From assembly GCF_900188375.1 (NCBI RefSeq), contig NZ_FZOO01000005.1, positions 248,001-312,000 on the forward strand: 64,000 nucleotides of DNA. The letters are read 5' to 3'. Under the pieces are notes generated by a model. That model searched no databases, had not been told where the DNA came from, and saw only the letters and a list, made by a program, of their open reading frames with translations. This DNA is from Geodermatophilus pulveris (GTDB lineage: Bacteria; Actinomycetota; Actinomycetes; Mycobacteriales; Geodermatophilaceae). Of the stretch, positions 17,226-26,872 are shown in pieces. The stretch's first letter is position 1. Each line of letters starts with the position of its first letter. A program made the position numbers and the translations under genes.

Positions 17226-17974
17226 CCTCCGCCGCGCTGCTCCCGGCCGACCTCGCCGAGGCGCTGCCGGCGCTGGCCCGCCGGCGGCCGCTGCTGGTCG
17301 CCAGCGACTACGACGGCGTCCTGGCCCCCCTGGTCGGCGACCCGTCGGCCGCGGTCCCGCACCCCGGCATCGCCGCGGCCCTCGCCCGGCTGGCCGCCCA
17401 CGACGGCGTCGTCGTCGCGTTGGTGAGCGGGCGCGGCGTGGCCGACCTGCAGGCGGTCAGCGGCCTGCAGGGGCCCTACCGCTGGATCGGCAGCCACGGC
17501 GCGGAGTACGACGGCCCGCTCACCGGGCAGCTCGCGGCGCGCCGCGACGCCCTCGCCGAGCGGCTCGCCCCGCTCGTCGCGGCGGTGCCCGGTGCCCGGC
17601 TGGAGGTGAAGCCGGCCAGCGTGGCGGTGCACGTGCGGCAGGTCGCCGACCGCGCCGCAGCTGCTGCGCTGCTGGAGCAGGCCGACGCCGCGGCAGATCC
17701 GTCACTGACGAAGAAGCCGGGCAAGGAGGTCCTCGAGCTCGCCGTCACCGACGCCGACAAGGGCAGCGCCCTGCTGCGGCTGCGCGCCGACGTCGGCGCC
17801 GCCGCCTCGGTCTACCTCGGCGACGACCGCACCGACGAGGACGCGTTCCGCGCCCTGCCCGCCGGCGACCTCACCGTCAAGGTCGGGGACGGCGACACGG
17901 CCGCGCGCTACCGCGTCGCCGACCCCGCCGCCGTCGTCGTCCTGCTCGACACCCTGGCCGGCCTGCTCGCTTGA
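17222..17974 (+). CDS. otsB: Trehalose-6-phosphate phosphatase
   Basis: A 250-residue HAD phosphatase that releases trehalose. The catalytic DxD motif is [10 protein letters not shown]. Motif II is VSGRG. The substrate motifs KPGKEVLEL and [10 protein letters not shown] are present. GTG 17222 overlaps the otsA stop (GTGA). Length is normal for OtsB. It is the last gene before a chemoreceptor remnant. Confidence 0.95.
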   Translation: MTSAALLPADLAEALPALARRRPLLVASDYDGVLAPLVGDPSAAVPHPGIAAALARLAAHDGVVVALVSGRGVADLQAVSGLQGPYRWIGSHGAEYDGPLTGQLAARRDALAERLAPLVAAVPGARLEVKPASVAVHVRQVADRAAAAALLEQADAAADPSLTKKPGKEVLELAVTDADKGSALLRLRADVGAAASVYLGDDRTDEDAFRALPAGDLTVKVGDGDTAARYRVADPAAVVVLLDTLAGLLA

Positions 17975-18044
17975 CCTGACCCGGACGGTGCGGTCGGTGC
18001 AGGCCTCCGCCGAGGCGGTGGCCGGGGTGACCTGACGGTCGGGA

Positions 18045-18461
18045 CCGACGCCGCCCAGGTGTCGCTGCGCGAGGTGCTGTCCGGCGTCGTCGGCTCGGCG
18101 GACGCGGTGGCGGCGAGTTCGGAGGAGTCGTCGGCGTCCTTGGCGCAGATCTCGGCGTCGGCGCAGGAGACCTCGGCGCAGTCCGGGGTGGTGGCCGGAG
18201 CGGCCGAGGCAGACGAACCCGCTGGCGTTGAACGCCACGGTCGAGGCGGCGCGGGCCGGGGAGGCGGGCACGGGCTTCGCGGTGGTGGCCAACGAGGTCG
18301 GGGAGCTGGCCCAGGAGGCGGCCGAGGCGACCGAGGACATCGCCGAGCGGGTGCAGGCCATCCAGGGCGACACCACCGCGGCGGTGACCGTGATCGAGCG
18401 GACGAGCTGTCCCCGGAGCGCCGCCGACCTGCGCACCTCGGTGGGCCGCTCCACCCACTGA
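18045..18461 (+). pseudogene. Remnant of a duplicated methyl-accepting chemotaxis protein gene
   Basis: This stretch is a near copy of the signalling half of the intact chemoreceptor about 1.4 kb downstream. Bases 18045-18209 match about 19467-19631. Then roughly 210 bases are missing, and 18216-18404 match about 19843-20031. Identity is high by eye, with scattered changes such as Lys to Glu codons. The deletion breaks the frame ([13 protein letters not shown]), and the end ([10 protein letters not shown]) diverges. There is no N-terminal sensor part. The segment 18462-18693 holds no gene and is relatively A/T-rich; it probably carries the promoter of the intact receptor. Confidence 0.85.
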
Positions 18462-18693
18462 CGGAGCTCAGCGCCCCGTCGTCGTCGCCGGACCATTCCA
18501 CCAGCATGTCGACAATTCCGGGGACGGTCACCGGACGATTTCTCGTCGCCGTTCCGACACGCCAGGACGAACGCTTTCCGTTCAATGTCCTCCCATAACC
18601 TGCCTCCGCGACGCATGTGGCCTCCCGAGCGAGGAAGAATCGGGATCACAGCGGCGCACGACCTCCGCCACATCCCGCCCGCCAGGAGCTCCC

Positions 18694-20295
18694 ATGAGCA
18701 GCAGCACCCGTTCGTCCACACGTCGCGGACGGTGGTTCGCCGATCGCCCCGTCGGACTGAAGATCCTGTCCGCCGTCGGGGTCGCCTCCCTCACGGCAGC
18801 CGTCATCGGTCTGCTCGGCGTGCACGACCTCGGGCGGCTCAGGGACGCCCGAGCCGAGGAGCTCCGCACGGCGATGCCCTACCTGAACTCGCTGCACTCC
18901 ATCGGGCTCACCGCCAAGGCGACCGCGAACGACGAGCGTGGCTACCTGCTCTCCGGCGACCCCGAGTTCCAGGCAGAGGTCGAGGAGCGGCTGGAGAAGA
19001 TCGACGGCCTCTTCGAGGTGGCGCGCGCAGCTGCGTCCACAGAGGACGAGACGGTCTTCCTCGAGGAGCTCCGGACCGGAGTGGACGCCTGGGCCGTGAG
19101 CATCCGGTCGGAGTTCGCGCTGTACGCCGTCGACCCCGCCGCCGGGGTGGCGCAGGCCATGGGGCCCACCCGGGATCTCCGGAAGGCGTACGAGACCCAG
19201 CTGGCCGAGGGCCTCGAGGCGGCGGACGCCGAACTCACGACCGGGGCGGGTTACGAGGAGACGGTGGCCGCCGCCGTGCGCAGGACGGTCACCGTCTCGG
19301 TCCTGGGCCTCGCTCTCGCCGTGGCACTCGGCCTGCTCGTGTCGCGGTCTGTCACCCGTGGCCTGGACCACCTGCGGGCAGCCGCCGGCCGGCTGGCCGA
19401 CGGGGACCTCACCGTGGCGACGCAGCTGGAGCAGCGGGACGAGATCGGGCAGGTGGCGGCGGCCCTGGACGCCGCCCAGGTGTCGCTGCGCGAGGTGCTG
19501 TCCGGCGTCGTCAGCTCGGCGGACGCGGTGGCGGCGAGTTCGGAGGAGTTGTCGGCGTCCTCGGCGCAGATCTCGGCGTCGGCGCAGGAGACCTCGGCGC
19601 AGTCCGGGGTGGTGGCCGGAGCGGCCGAGGAGGTCAGCCGCAGCGTGCAGACCGTCGCGGCCGGCGCGGAGGAGATGGGTGCGTCCATCCGGGAGATCGC
19701 GACGAACGCGGCGGAGGCCTCGGCGGTGGCCGCGCGGGCGGTGACCGCGGTGGAGACCACCTCGGCGACGGTGACCAAGCTGGGGGAGTCCTCCGCGGAG
19801 ATCGGCAACGTGGTGAAGGTGATCACCTCGATCGCGGAGCAGACGAACCTGCTGGCGCTGAACGCCACGATCGAGGCGGCGCGGGCCGGGGAGGCGGGCA
19901 AGGGCTTCGCGGTGGTGGCCAACGAGGTCAAGGAGCTGGCCCAGGAGACGGCCAAGGCGACCGAGGACATCGCCAAGCGGGTGCAGGCCATCCAGGGCGA
20001 CACCACCGCGGCGGTGACCGCGATCGAGCAGATCAGCACGATCGTCGCGCAGATCTCCGACCGGCAGACCACCATCGCCAGCGCCGTGGAGGAGCAGACC
20101 GCCACCACCAACGAGATGTCCCGCAACGTCTCCGAGGCCGCCGCCGGCGCCTCGGAGATCGCCCGCAACGTCACCGGGGTGGCGCAGGCCGCCCAGGAGA
20201 CGACCACCGGGGCGACCAACACCTCCGCGGCCGCCGGGGACCTGTCCCGGATGTCGGCCGAGCTGCAGGAGCTGGTGGGCCGCTTCCGCTGCTAG
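18694..20295 (+). CDS. Methyl-accepting chemotaxis protein
   Basis: A 533-residue transmembrane chemoreceptor. It has TM1 at about residues 24-44, an extracellular all-helical sensor (45-205), TM2 (206-228), HAMP (about 229-280) and a cytoplasmic signalling rod. The conserved hairpin tip is [19 protein letters not shown], followed by [16 protein letters not shown]. There is no CheR/CheB-tethering pentapeptide at the C-terminus (LVGRFRC). ATG 18694 follows AGGAG. The ligand is unknown. A broken partial copy lies just upstream, and cheA is about 4 kb downstream. Confidence 0.95.
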   Translation: MSSSTRSSTRRGRWFADRPVGLKILSAVGVASLTAAVIGLLGVHDLGRLRDARAEELRTAMPYLNSLHSIGLTAKATANDERGYLLSGDPEFQAEVEERLEKIDGLFEVARAAASTEDETVFLEELRTGVDAWAVSIRSEFALYAVDPAAGVAQAMGPTRDLRKAYETQLAEGLEAADAELTTGAGYEETVAAAVRRTVTVSVLGLALAVALGLLVSRSVTRGLDHLRAAAGRLADGDLTVATQLEQRDEIGQVAAALDAAQVSLREVLSGVVSSADAVAASSEELSASSAQISASAQETSAQSGVVAGAAEEVSRSVQTVAAGAEEMGASIREIATNAAEASAVAARAVTAVETTSATVTKLGESSAEIGNVVKVITSIAEQTNLLALNATIEAARAGEAGKGFAVVANEVKELAQETAKATEDIAKRVQAIQGDTTAAVTAIEQISTIVAQISDRQTTIASAVEEQTATTNEMSRNVSEAAAGASEIARNVTGVAQAAQETTTGATNTSAAAGDLSRMSAELQELVGRFRC

Positions 20296-20313
20296 GAGGA
20301 CCCCCGTGCCCCG

Positions 20314-20350
20314 ACGACGCCCCGGACCGGCTGCCGGTCCGGGGCGTCGT
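20314..20350 (+). terminator. Terminator hairpin after the chemoreceptor gene
   Basis: ACGACGCCCCGGACCGG pairs perfectly with CCGGTCCGGGGCGTCGT across the 3-base loop CTG (17-bp stem). It starts 18 bases after the stop. A downstream T-run is lacking. Confidence 0.8.
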
Positions 20351-20365
20351 GGCGTCCGCGCACAG

Positions 20366-20383
20366 ATCCCCTGCGCGGGGGAG
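20366..20383. promoter_or_regulatory. Candidate operator before the histidine kinase gene
   Basis: ATCCCCTGCGCGGGGGAG, 34 bases before the kinase start, closely matches the palindrome CCTCCCCCGCGCGGGGGAGG before the MMPL gene of the same cluster. A shared site for the cluster's response regulator is inferred. Confidence 0.4.
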
Positions 20384-20417
20384 CCGCGCGGGTGGGGGTC
20401 GGTGCCACGATGCGGGC

Positions 20418-21629
20418 ATGGAGCGGTCCGGGGCACGGTGGGTCGGCTGGTGGCGGGCGCGCCCGCTCGCGGTGGACGCCGTCCTGACGGCGCTGGTGCT
20501 GGCGGTGTCGCTGCAGCCCCTGCTGCGCGCGGAGGGCTGCGGCTGCGCCCCGGTGCCCGGGTGGGCACCCCTGCTGGTCCTCGCCGAGTGCCTGCCGCTG
20601 CTCGGGCGGCGGCTGTTCCCGTTCGGGTCCGCGCTGGTCGTCGGCCTCGTGACGACGGCACACGGGCTGCTGCCCGTCCCCGAGCCGGTGGTGCCCTTCG
20701 CCGGGCTGGTCGCCGTCCACGCCGTCGCCGCCCACGCCACCCGTCGGCAGGCCCGGCTGGCCGCCGGGGTCGCCGCCCTGGCGATCACCGCCTCCCTGCT
20801 GCTCGACCAGCCGGCCAGCGAAGCCGAGGACGCCGCCGTGCTCGCGCTGACGTTCACCACCGCGTGGCTGCTCGGCGACGCCGCCCGCCACGCGCGCGAG
20901 CGGGCCGCGGTGCTGGAGCAGCGCGCCGCCGAGGCCGAGCGCACCCGCGCGGCCGAGGCCGGCCGGGCGGTGGTCGAGGAGCGCAACCGCATCGCCCGCG
21001 AGATGCACGACGTGCTGGCCCACTCGGTGAGCCTCATGGTCGTGCAGGCCGAGGCGGGGCCGGTCGTGGTCCGGCGCGACCCGGACCGGGCGGTCGCCGC
21101 GTTCGACGCCGTCAGCGCCACCGGGCGGCAGGCCCTCGCCGAGCTGCGCCGGCTGCTCGGCGTGCTCCGCGACGACCGGCCCGGCGGGGACGCGCCGGGG
21201 CCGCTGGCGCCGCAGGCCGGCCTCGACCGGGTGCCGGAGCTGGTGGAGCGGGTCCGCGGCGCCGGGGCGGACGCCGCGCTCACCTACTCCGGGCTGCCCG
21301 GCGCCCTGCCCGCCGCGGTCGACCTGGCCGCCTACCGGATCGTGCAGGAGGCGCTCACGAACGCGGTCAAGCACGCCGGCCCGGCGCGCATCGAGGTCCG
21401 GCTGACCGGCGACGGGACGGCACTGACCGTGCAGGTGCGCGACGACGGGCTGGGCTCCCCCGTGCCCGCCGCACCCGGGGAGCCGGTGGGGCGCGGGCTG
21501 ATCGGCATGCGCGAGCGCGCCGGGTCGCTGGGCGGCAGCGTGTCCGCCGGCCCGCTGCCCGGCGGCGGCTGGCAGGTGCTGGCCCGGCTCCCGCTGGCCC
21601 CGGTGCCGGCGGCGACGACGGCGCCGTGA
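20418..21629 (+). CDS. Two-component sensor histidine kinase (NarL-partner type)
   Basis: A 403-residue membrane kinase with about five N-terminal helices and no large extracellular domain. A coiled coil rich in ERAAVLEQRAAEAERTRAAE follows. The HisKA_3 box is RIAREMHDVLAHSVSL (phospho-acceptor His about 197). The ATPase part has VQEALTNAVKHA and GRGLIGMRERAGSLGG. ATG 20418 is the first in-frame start. The response-regulator gene overlaps its stop. The adjacent MMPL exporter suggests it senses envelope or lipid stress, which is inference. Confidence 0.92.
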   Translation: MERSGARWVGWWRARPLAVDAVLTALVLAVSLQPLLRAEGCGCAPVPGWAPLLVLAECLPLLGRRLFPFGSALVVGLVTTAHGLLPVPEPVVPFAGLVAVHAVAAHATRRQARLAAGVAALAITASLLLDQPASEAEDAAVLALTFTTAWLLGDAARHARERAAVLEQRAAEAERTRAAEAGRAVVEERNRIAREMHDVLAHSVSLMVVQAEAGPVVVRRDPDRAVAAFDAVSATGRQALAELRRLLGVLRDDRPGGDAPGPLAPQAGLDRVPELVERVRGAGADAALTYSGLPGALPAAVDLAAYRIVQEALTNAVKHAGPARIEVRLTGDGTALTVQVRDDGLGSPVPAAPGEPVGRGLIGMRERAGSLGGSVSAGPLPGGGWQVLARLPLAPVPAATTAP

Positions 21630-22288
21630 CGGTGCGGGTGCTGCTGGCCGACGACCAGGCCCTGGTGCGCGCCGGCTTCCGGATGATCCTCGAGGCCCAG
21701 GACGACGTCGAGGTGGTCGGGGAGGCCGGCGACGGCGAGCAGGCGGTCGCGCTGGCCGCGCGGGAGCGGCCGGACGTCGTCCTCATGGACGTGCGCATGC
21801 CGCGGATGGACGGCATCGCCGCGACCCGCGCGGTGGTGGCCGCCCGCCCGGAGACGCGGGTGCTGGTGCTGACCACCTTCGACCTCGACGAGTACGTGTA
21901 CGCCGCCCTGGAGGCCGGGGCCAGCGCGTTCCTGCTCAAGGACGTCGGCCGCGACGACCTGGTGGCCGCCGTCCGCGTGGTGGCCGCCGGCGACGCGCTG
22001 CTCTCCCCCGGGGTGACCCGCCGGCTGCTGGCCGACTTCCTCCGCGCCCGGCCCTCGCCCGCGCCGGCCCAGCCGGTGGCCGGGCTCACCGCCCGCGAGC
22101 AGGAGACGCTCGCGCTGCTGGCCCGCGGCCTGTCCAACGCCGAGATCGCCGCCCGGCTGGTGGTCAGCGAGCACACCGTCAAGACCCACGTCGGCAACGT
22201 GCTGATGAAGCTGCACCTGCGCGACCGCATCCACGCGGTCATCTACGCCTACGAGCGCGGCATCGTCCGCCCGGGCGCGCCCGCCTGA
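21626..22288 (+). CDS. LuxR/NarL-family response regulator
   Basis: A 220-residue regulator with an N-terminal receiver ([14 protein letters not shown]; phospho-acceptor Asp55 in [13 protein letters not shown]; Lys in FLLKDV). The C-terminal helix-turn-helix is [20 protein letters not shown] to [17 protein letters not shown] 21626 overlaps the kinase stop (GTGA). It is the cognate partner of the upstream kinase and probably controls the MMPL gene through GC-rich palindromes flanking the operon. Confidence 0.93.
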   Translation: MTVRVLLADDQALVRAGFRMILEAQDDVEVVGEAGDGEQAVALAARERPDVVLMDVRMPRMDGIAATRAVVAARPETRVLVLTTFDLDEYVYAALEAGASAFLLKDVGRDDLVAAVRVVAAGDALLSPGVTRRLLADFLRARPSPAPAQPVAGLTAREQETLALLARGLSNAEIAARLVVSEHTVKTHVGNVLMKLHLRDRIHAVIYAYERGIVRPGAPA

Positions 22289-22317
22289 CTCCCCCGCCGG
22301 CGGGAGCGCCGCCGGTT

Positions 22318-22337
22318 CCTCCCCCGCGCGGGGGAGG
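22318..22337. promoter_or_regulatory. 20-bp palindrome before the MMPL gene
   Basis: CCTCCCCCGCGCGGGGGAGG is a perfect palindrome between the regulator and the MMPL gene. CTCCCCCGCCGGCGGGAG (22289-22306) and CGGGGGAGG (22354-22362) flank it. A TAGCGT -10-like box follows at 22383-22388. It fits an operator of the adjacent response regulator; it could also end the upstream transcript. Confidence 0.45.
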
Positions 22338-22422
22338 CCGCGGTCCGCCGTCGCGGGGGAGGTCGGCCGGCGGCGGCGTCCCTAGCGTTCCCGGCGTCCG
22401 CCCCGCCGAGGAGGGAACCGCC

Positions 22423-24504
22423 GTGCTGCTGACCCGCACCGCCACCTGGTGTGCCCGCCACCGCCTGCTCGTCGTCGCCGTCTGGGCGGCGGTCCTCGTC
22501 GGCGGCCTGGCCGCCGCGCCGGCCCTGTTCGAGCGCCTCGACCCCTCCACCGGCACCGTGCCCGGCAGTGAGTCCGACCGGGGCGCCCGCCTGCTGGACG
22601 AGGCCGACGCCGACGGCGGCAGCATCTCCGCCGTGCTCGACGGCCGCCCGGCCGACGCCGCCTCCACCGCCGCGCTGACCGCCGACCTCGAGGAGCTGTG
22701 CGGCGTGGCCGCGGTGACGCCGCCGCTGCCGGCCCGCGACGGGCAGGCGGTCGCGCTGTCGGTCACCTTCGACGACTCGCCCGCCGGGGAGGCCGCCGTC
22801 GACGACGCGACCGCGCTGCTGCGCGCCGCCGACGCCCCCCGGGTGCTGGTGGGCGGCGGCGTGCTCCAGGACCGCGAGATGGAGGAGCAGGCCGCCGCCG
22901 ACCTCGCCCGCGCCGAGCTGTTCAGCCTGCCGGTGGCCCTGGTGCTGCTGGTCGTGCTCTTCGGTGGCGTGGTCGCCGCCGGCATCCCGGTGCTGGTGGC
23001 CCTGGTCGGGGTGGGTGCCACGCTGCTCGCCCTGCTGGCCACCAGCGGGCTGGCCGACGTGTCGGTGTACGCGGTCAACGTGGTCACCATGCTCGGCCTC
23101 GGCCTGGCCGTCGACTACGCGCTGCTGCTGGTCGCCCGCTACCGGGAGGAGCGCTCGGGCGCGGAGCCGGCCGCGGCCCTGGAGCGCACGTTCGCCACCG
23201 CGGGCCGCACCGTCGCCTTCTCCGGGCTCACCGTCGCCGTCTCGCTGGCCGGACTGCTCCTGCTGCCCGATCCGTTCCTGCGCTCCATGGGCGTCGCCGG
23301 GCTGTCGGTGGTGCTGCTCGACGTGCTGGCGGCGCTGACCCTGCTCCCGGCCCTGCTCGCGCTGCTCGGGACGCGGATCCGCCCCGCGCGCGCCGCCCGC
23401 GCCGACCGGGGCGTGTTCGTCGGCATCGCCCGCCGGGTGCGGCGGCGGCCGCTGGCCGTCGCGCTCGCCGTGGGCGCGCTGCTCGCGCTGGCGGCGGTGC
23501 CCTTCCTCGGCGTGCGCTACGCCGACCCGGACGCGCGGTCGCTGCCCGTGGACTCCTCGTCCCGCCTGCTGGTGGAGACGGTGCAGAGTCGCTTCGACAC
23601 CGACGCCGACGTCGACCCGGTGACCGTCGTCGCCCGCGGCCCGGTGGCCCCGGCGGCGCTGGGGGGCTACGCCGCGCGGCTGCGCGGGCTGGACGGCGTC
23701 CTCGCCGTCCGGACCTCCGCGGACCCGGGCGCGCCGGCCGTGGTCGAGCTGGTGCCCGAGGGCACCTCCCAGGGCCCGGCGGCGCTGCGGCTGGTGGCGC
23801 AGGTGCGGGCCACCGACGCCCCGGTGCCGGTGCTGGTCACCGGGGACGCCGCCCGGCTGGTCGACCACCAGGCCGCGCTCGCGCAGCGGCTGCCGTGGAC
23901 GGTCGCAGTGGTCGCGGTGGGCACCGCGGTGCTGCTGTTCCTGTTCACCGGCTCGGTCGTCGTCCCGGTCAAGGCGCTCGTGCTCAGCGTGCTCAGCCTG
24001 GGGGCGAGCTTCGGCGCGCTGGTGTGGGTGTTCCAGGAGGGGCACCTCGGCGGGCTGGTCGGCACCGAGGCGCTGGGCAGCCTGAGCACCACCACGCCGG
24101 TGCTGGTGCTCGCCATCGGCTTCGGCCTGTCCATGGACTACGAGGTGTTCCTGCTCGGCCGCATCGCCGAGGTGTACCGGCGCACCGGGGACAACGACCT
24201 CGCCGTCGAGCAGGGGCTGCAGCGCACCGGCGGCACCGTCACCGCCGCGGCGCTGCTCATGGTCGTCGTCTTCGCCGGTTTCGTCGCCGGCGGCTTCTCC
24301 CCGGTCAAGCAGGTCGGCCTGGGCCTGGCCCTCGCGGTGGCCGTCGACGCCACGCTGGTGCGGCTGCTGCTGGTGCCCGCGGCGATGTCGCTCATGGGCC
24401 GCTGGAACTGGTGGGCGCCCCGCCCGCTGCGCCGGGTGCACGCCCGGTGGGGCCTGCACGACGGGCCGCGCGCCCGTCCGGGGGCGGTTCCTGCGCCGGC
24501 GTGA
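22423..24504 (+). CDS. MMPL/RND-family membrane transporter
   Basis: A 693-residue proton-driven exporter. It has TM1 near residues 13-35, a small extracellular loop, then two blocks of five to six helices. Each block holds a family Asp-Tyr pair (GLGLAVDYALLLVARYREE and GFGLSMDYEVFLLGR). GTG 22423 has GAGGAGGGA 6 bases upstream. Family members export lipids, siderophores or drugs; the substrate here is unknown. It is shorter than mycobacterial MmpL proteins and of the size common in Streptomyces. Control by the upstream two-component system is inferred. Confidence 0.9.
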   Translation: MLLTRTATWCARHRLLVVAVWAAVLVGGLAAAPALFERLDPSTGTVPGSESDRGARLLDEADADGGSISAVLDGRPADAASTAALTADLEELCGVAAVTPPLPARDGQAVALSVTFDDSPAGEAAVDDATALLRAADAPRVLVGGGVLQDREMEEQAAADLARAELFSLPVALVLLVVLFGGVVAAGIPVLVALVGVGATLLALLATSGLADVSVYAVNVVTMLGLGLAVDYALLLVARYREERSGAEPAAALERTFATAGRTVAFSGLTVAVSLAGLLLLPDPFLRSMGVAGLSVVLLDVLAALTLLPALLALLGTRIRPARAARADRGVFVGIARRVRRRPLAVALAVGALLALAAVPFLGVRYADPDARSLPVDSSSRLLVETVQSRFDTDADVDPVTVVARGPVAPAALGGYAARLRGLDGVLAVRTSADPGAPAVVELVPEGTSQGPAALRLVAQVRATDAPVPVLVTGDAARLVDHQAALAQRLPWTVAVVAVGTAVLLFLFTGSVVVPVKALVLSVLSLGASFGALVWVFQEGHLGGLVGTEALGSLSTTTPVLVLAIGFGLSMDYEVFLLGRIAEVYRRTGDNDLAVEQGLQRTGGTVTAAALLMVVVFAGFVAGGFSPVKQVGLGLALAVAVDATLVRLLLVPAAMSLMGRWNWWAPRPLRRVHARWGLHDGPRARPGAVPAPA

Positions 24505-24524
24505 GCGCGGTGCGGCGGTTGAGG

Positions 24525-24551
24525 TCAACCCGGCCGCCGCCCTGCCGATGA
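24525..24551 (+). promoter_or_regulatory. Sigma-28 (FliA)-type promoter of cheA
   Basis: TCAA (24525-24528), a 15-base spacer, then GCCGATGA (24544-24551). This is close to the FliA motility-sigma consensus (TAAA or TCAA, N15, GCCGATAA). It lies 45 bases before the cheA start. Confidence 0.6.
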
Positions 24552-24596
24552 CTCCCCCGGGGCGCCCGACGTCCCCGTGGAGAGAGGGAGAGCGCC

Positions 24597-26870
24597 GTGG
24601 ACGGTCTGGACGACATCGTCGAGGAGTTCCTGGTCGAGAGCCACGAGAACCTCGACCAGCTGGACACCGACCTGGTCGCGCTCGAGCAGGAGCCCGACTC
24701 CCGCGAGCGGATCTCCAGCATCTTCCGGACGATCCACACCATCAAGGGCACCAGCGGCTTCCTGGCCTTCCACCGGCTGGAGGAGGTCACCCACGTCGGG
24801 GAGAACATGCTCTCCCGGCTGCGGGACGGCGCGCTGGAGCTGACCCCGCAGCGGACCAGCGTGCTGCTGCGCATGGTCGACACCGTCCGCTCGCTGCTGG
24901 CGTCCATCGAGGGGTCCGGTGGCGAGGGCTCGGTGGACGTCTCCGCCGTCGTCGCCGACATCACCGCCGCCATGGAGGACGCGCCTGCGGCCGCCGTCGA
25001 GCCCCCGGCCGCCGTCGAGCCGCCCGCCCCCGCGGCCGAGGCGCCGGCCGTGCCCGCCCCGCGGCCGGCCCCCGCCGCCGAGGCCGTCCCCGAGGCCGTC
25101 CCCGAGGCCGCGCCCGACGGTGACGCCGCCCCGGCCGCGGCCGACACCGGCGGCGGGCAGGCCCGCCGCGGCGTCGCCGACAGCACCATCCGGGTGGACG
25201 TCGACCTGCTCGACGAGCTGATGCTGCTGGTCGGGGAGCTGGTGCTCACCCGCAACCAGATCGTCCAGTACGTCGGGCGCTCCAACGACACCGACCTGGT
25301 GCGCGCCTCGCAGCGGCTCAACCTGATCGCCAGCGAGCTGCAGGAGGGGGTCATGAAGACCCGCATGCAGCCGATCGACCACATCTGGTCCAAGCTGCCG
25401 CGGGTCGTCCGCGACCTGGGCCTGCAGTGCGGCAAGAGCGTCCGCCTCGACATGGAGGGCAGGGACACCGAGCTCGACAAGACGCTGCTGGAGGCGGTCA
25501 AGGACCCGCTGACCCACCTGGTCCGCAACTCCGTCGACCACGGCATCGAGTCGCCGGACCTCCGCCGGGCCGCCGGCAAGCCGGCCGAGGGCGTGCTCAC
25601 CCTGCGCGCCAGGCACGAGAGCGGCCAGGTCGTCGTCGAGGTCGCCGACGACGGCGCGGGGATCGACCCGGCCCGGATCGGCGCCAAGGCCGTCGAGCAC
25701 GGGCTGGTCAGCGCGGACGCCCTGGCCCGGATGAGCCCGCAGGACCTGCTGCAGATGATCTTCCTGCCCGGCTTCTCCACCGCCGCCGCGGTCACCAACG
25801 TCTCCGGACGCGGGGTCGGCATGGACGTGGTCAAGACCAACATCGAGTCCATCGGCGGCACCATCGAGGTCGAGTCGGTGCACGGGCAGGGCACCGTGTG
25901 CCGGCTGCGCATCCCGCTGACCCTGGCGATCGTCCCGGCGCTGACCGTGGAGTGCGCCGGCGACCGGTACGCCATCCCGCAGATCAGCCTGCAGGAGCTG
26001 GTCAGCCTGGACGCGGAGAAGGCCGCCAGCGCCGTCGAGGAGGTCGGCGGTGCGCCGGTCTACCGGCTGCGCGGCGAGCTGCTCCCGCTGGTCCGGCTCA
26101 CCGACGTCCTGGGGCTCACCTCCGACCGGCACGACGGGCACGTGGTCATCGCCGTCCTGCGGTCGGAGGGCCGGCGGTTCGGCCTCGTCGTCGACCGGGT
26201 CATCAACACCGAGGAGATCGTGGTCAAGGCCGTCGGCGGCCAGCTCAAGGCGATCGGTCTGTACTCCGGCGCGACCGTGCTCGGCGACGGCACCGTGGCG
26301 CTCATCCTCGACGTGCAGGCCCTGGCCCGCCGGGCGCTGCGCACCGAGACCAGCGAGCGCCAGGAGTCCCGCGCGGCCGCGCTGCGCGCCGCGGCCGGCG
26401 ACACGGAGCGCCAGCGGATGCTGCTGGCGGCCATCGGCGGGGCCCGCCGGGTCGCCATCCCGCTGGACACGGTCACCCGCCTGGAGCAGGTGCGCACCGA
26501 GTCGGTGGAGCGGGTCGGCAACCGCGAGGTCGTGCAGTACCGCGGGGCGATCCTGCCGATCGTCCGCCTCGACCGGCACCTGGGCTCCTACGGCGAGAGC
26601 GACCGCGAGGTCCTCGAGGTGATCGTCTACAGCGACCACGGCCGCAGCGTGGCCATCGTGGTCGAGGAGATCCTCGACATCGTCGACGGCGGGGCCGCCG
26701 TGCGCAGCGACATCGACGACATGGGCCTGCTCGGCTCGGCCGTCCTCGGCGACAAGGTGACGGAGCTGCTCGACGTCCGGGCCGCCATCCTCGCCGCCGA
26801 CCCGGCGTTCTACTCGGCCCACCCCCGGCAGACGCCCGACGGCGTCCCCGCGTCCCTCCTGGAGGTCTGA
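24597..26870 (+). CDS. cheA: Chemotaxis histidine kinase CheA
   Basis: A 757-residue kinase. The P1/HPt domain spans residues 1-125, with phospho-acceptor His47 in TIHTIKGTSGF. A Pro/Ala/Glu linker (about 135-195) takes the place of a recognisable CheY-binding P2 domain. P3 dimerisation follows (LLDELMLLVGELVLTRNQ). The P4 ATPase has DPLTHLVRNSVDHGIE, VADDGAGIDP and GRGVGMDVVKTNIESIGG. Two consecutive CheW-like domains end the protein (about 440-590 and 600-735); one is usual. GTG 24597 follows GAGAGGGAG. cheW follows after 2 bases. Confidence 0.95.
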   Translation: MDGLDDIVEEFLVESHENLDQLDTDLVALEQEPDSRERISSIFRTIHTIKGTSGFLAFHRLEEVTHVGENMLSRLRDGALELTPQRTSVLLRMVDTVRSLLASIEGSGGEGSVDVSAVVADITAAMEDAPAAAVEPPAAVEPPAPAAEAPAVPAPRPAPAAEAVPEAVPEAAPDGDAAPAAADTGGGQARRGVADSTIRVDVDLLDELMLLVGELVLTRNQIVQYVGRSNDTDLVRASQRLNLIASELQEGVMKTRMQPIDHIWSKLPRVVRDLGLQCGKSVRLDMEGRDTELDKTLLEAVKDPLTHLVRNSVDHGIESPDLRRAAGKPAEGVLTLRARHESGQVVVEVADDGAGIDPARIGAKAVEHGLVSADALARMSPQDLLQMIFLPGFSTAAAVTNVSGRGVGMDVVKTNIESIGGTIEVESVHGQGTVCRLRIPLTLAIVPALTVECAGDRYAIPQISLQELVSLDAEKAASAVEEVGGAPVYRLRGELLPLVRLTDVLGLTSDRHDGHVVIAVLRSEGRRFGLVVDRVINTEEIVVKAVGGQLKAIGLYSGATVLGDGTVALILDVQALARRALRTETSERQESRAAALRAAAGDTERQRMLLAAIGGARRVAIPLDTVTRLEQVRTESVERVGNREVVQYRGAILPIVRLDRHLGSYGESDREVLEVIVYSDHGRSVAIVVEEILDIVDGGAAVRSDIDDMGLLGSAVLGDKVTELLDVRAAILAADPAFYSAHPRQTPDGVPASLLEV

Positions 26871-26872
26871 CC

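Noticed and set aside
20296..20313. A ninth hairpin-element copy after the chemoreceptor stop (GAGGACCCCCGTGCC)
   Set aside because: Only the first bases resemble the element. The conserved loop and inner stem are absent, and a different terminator follows.
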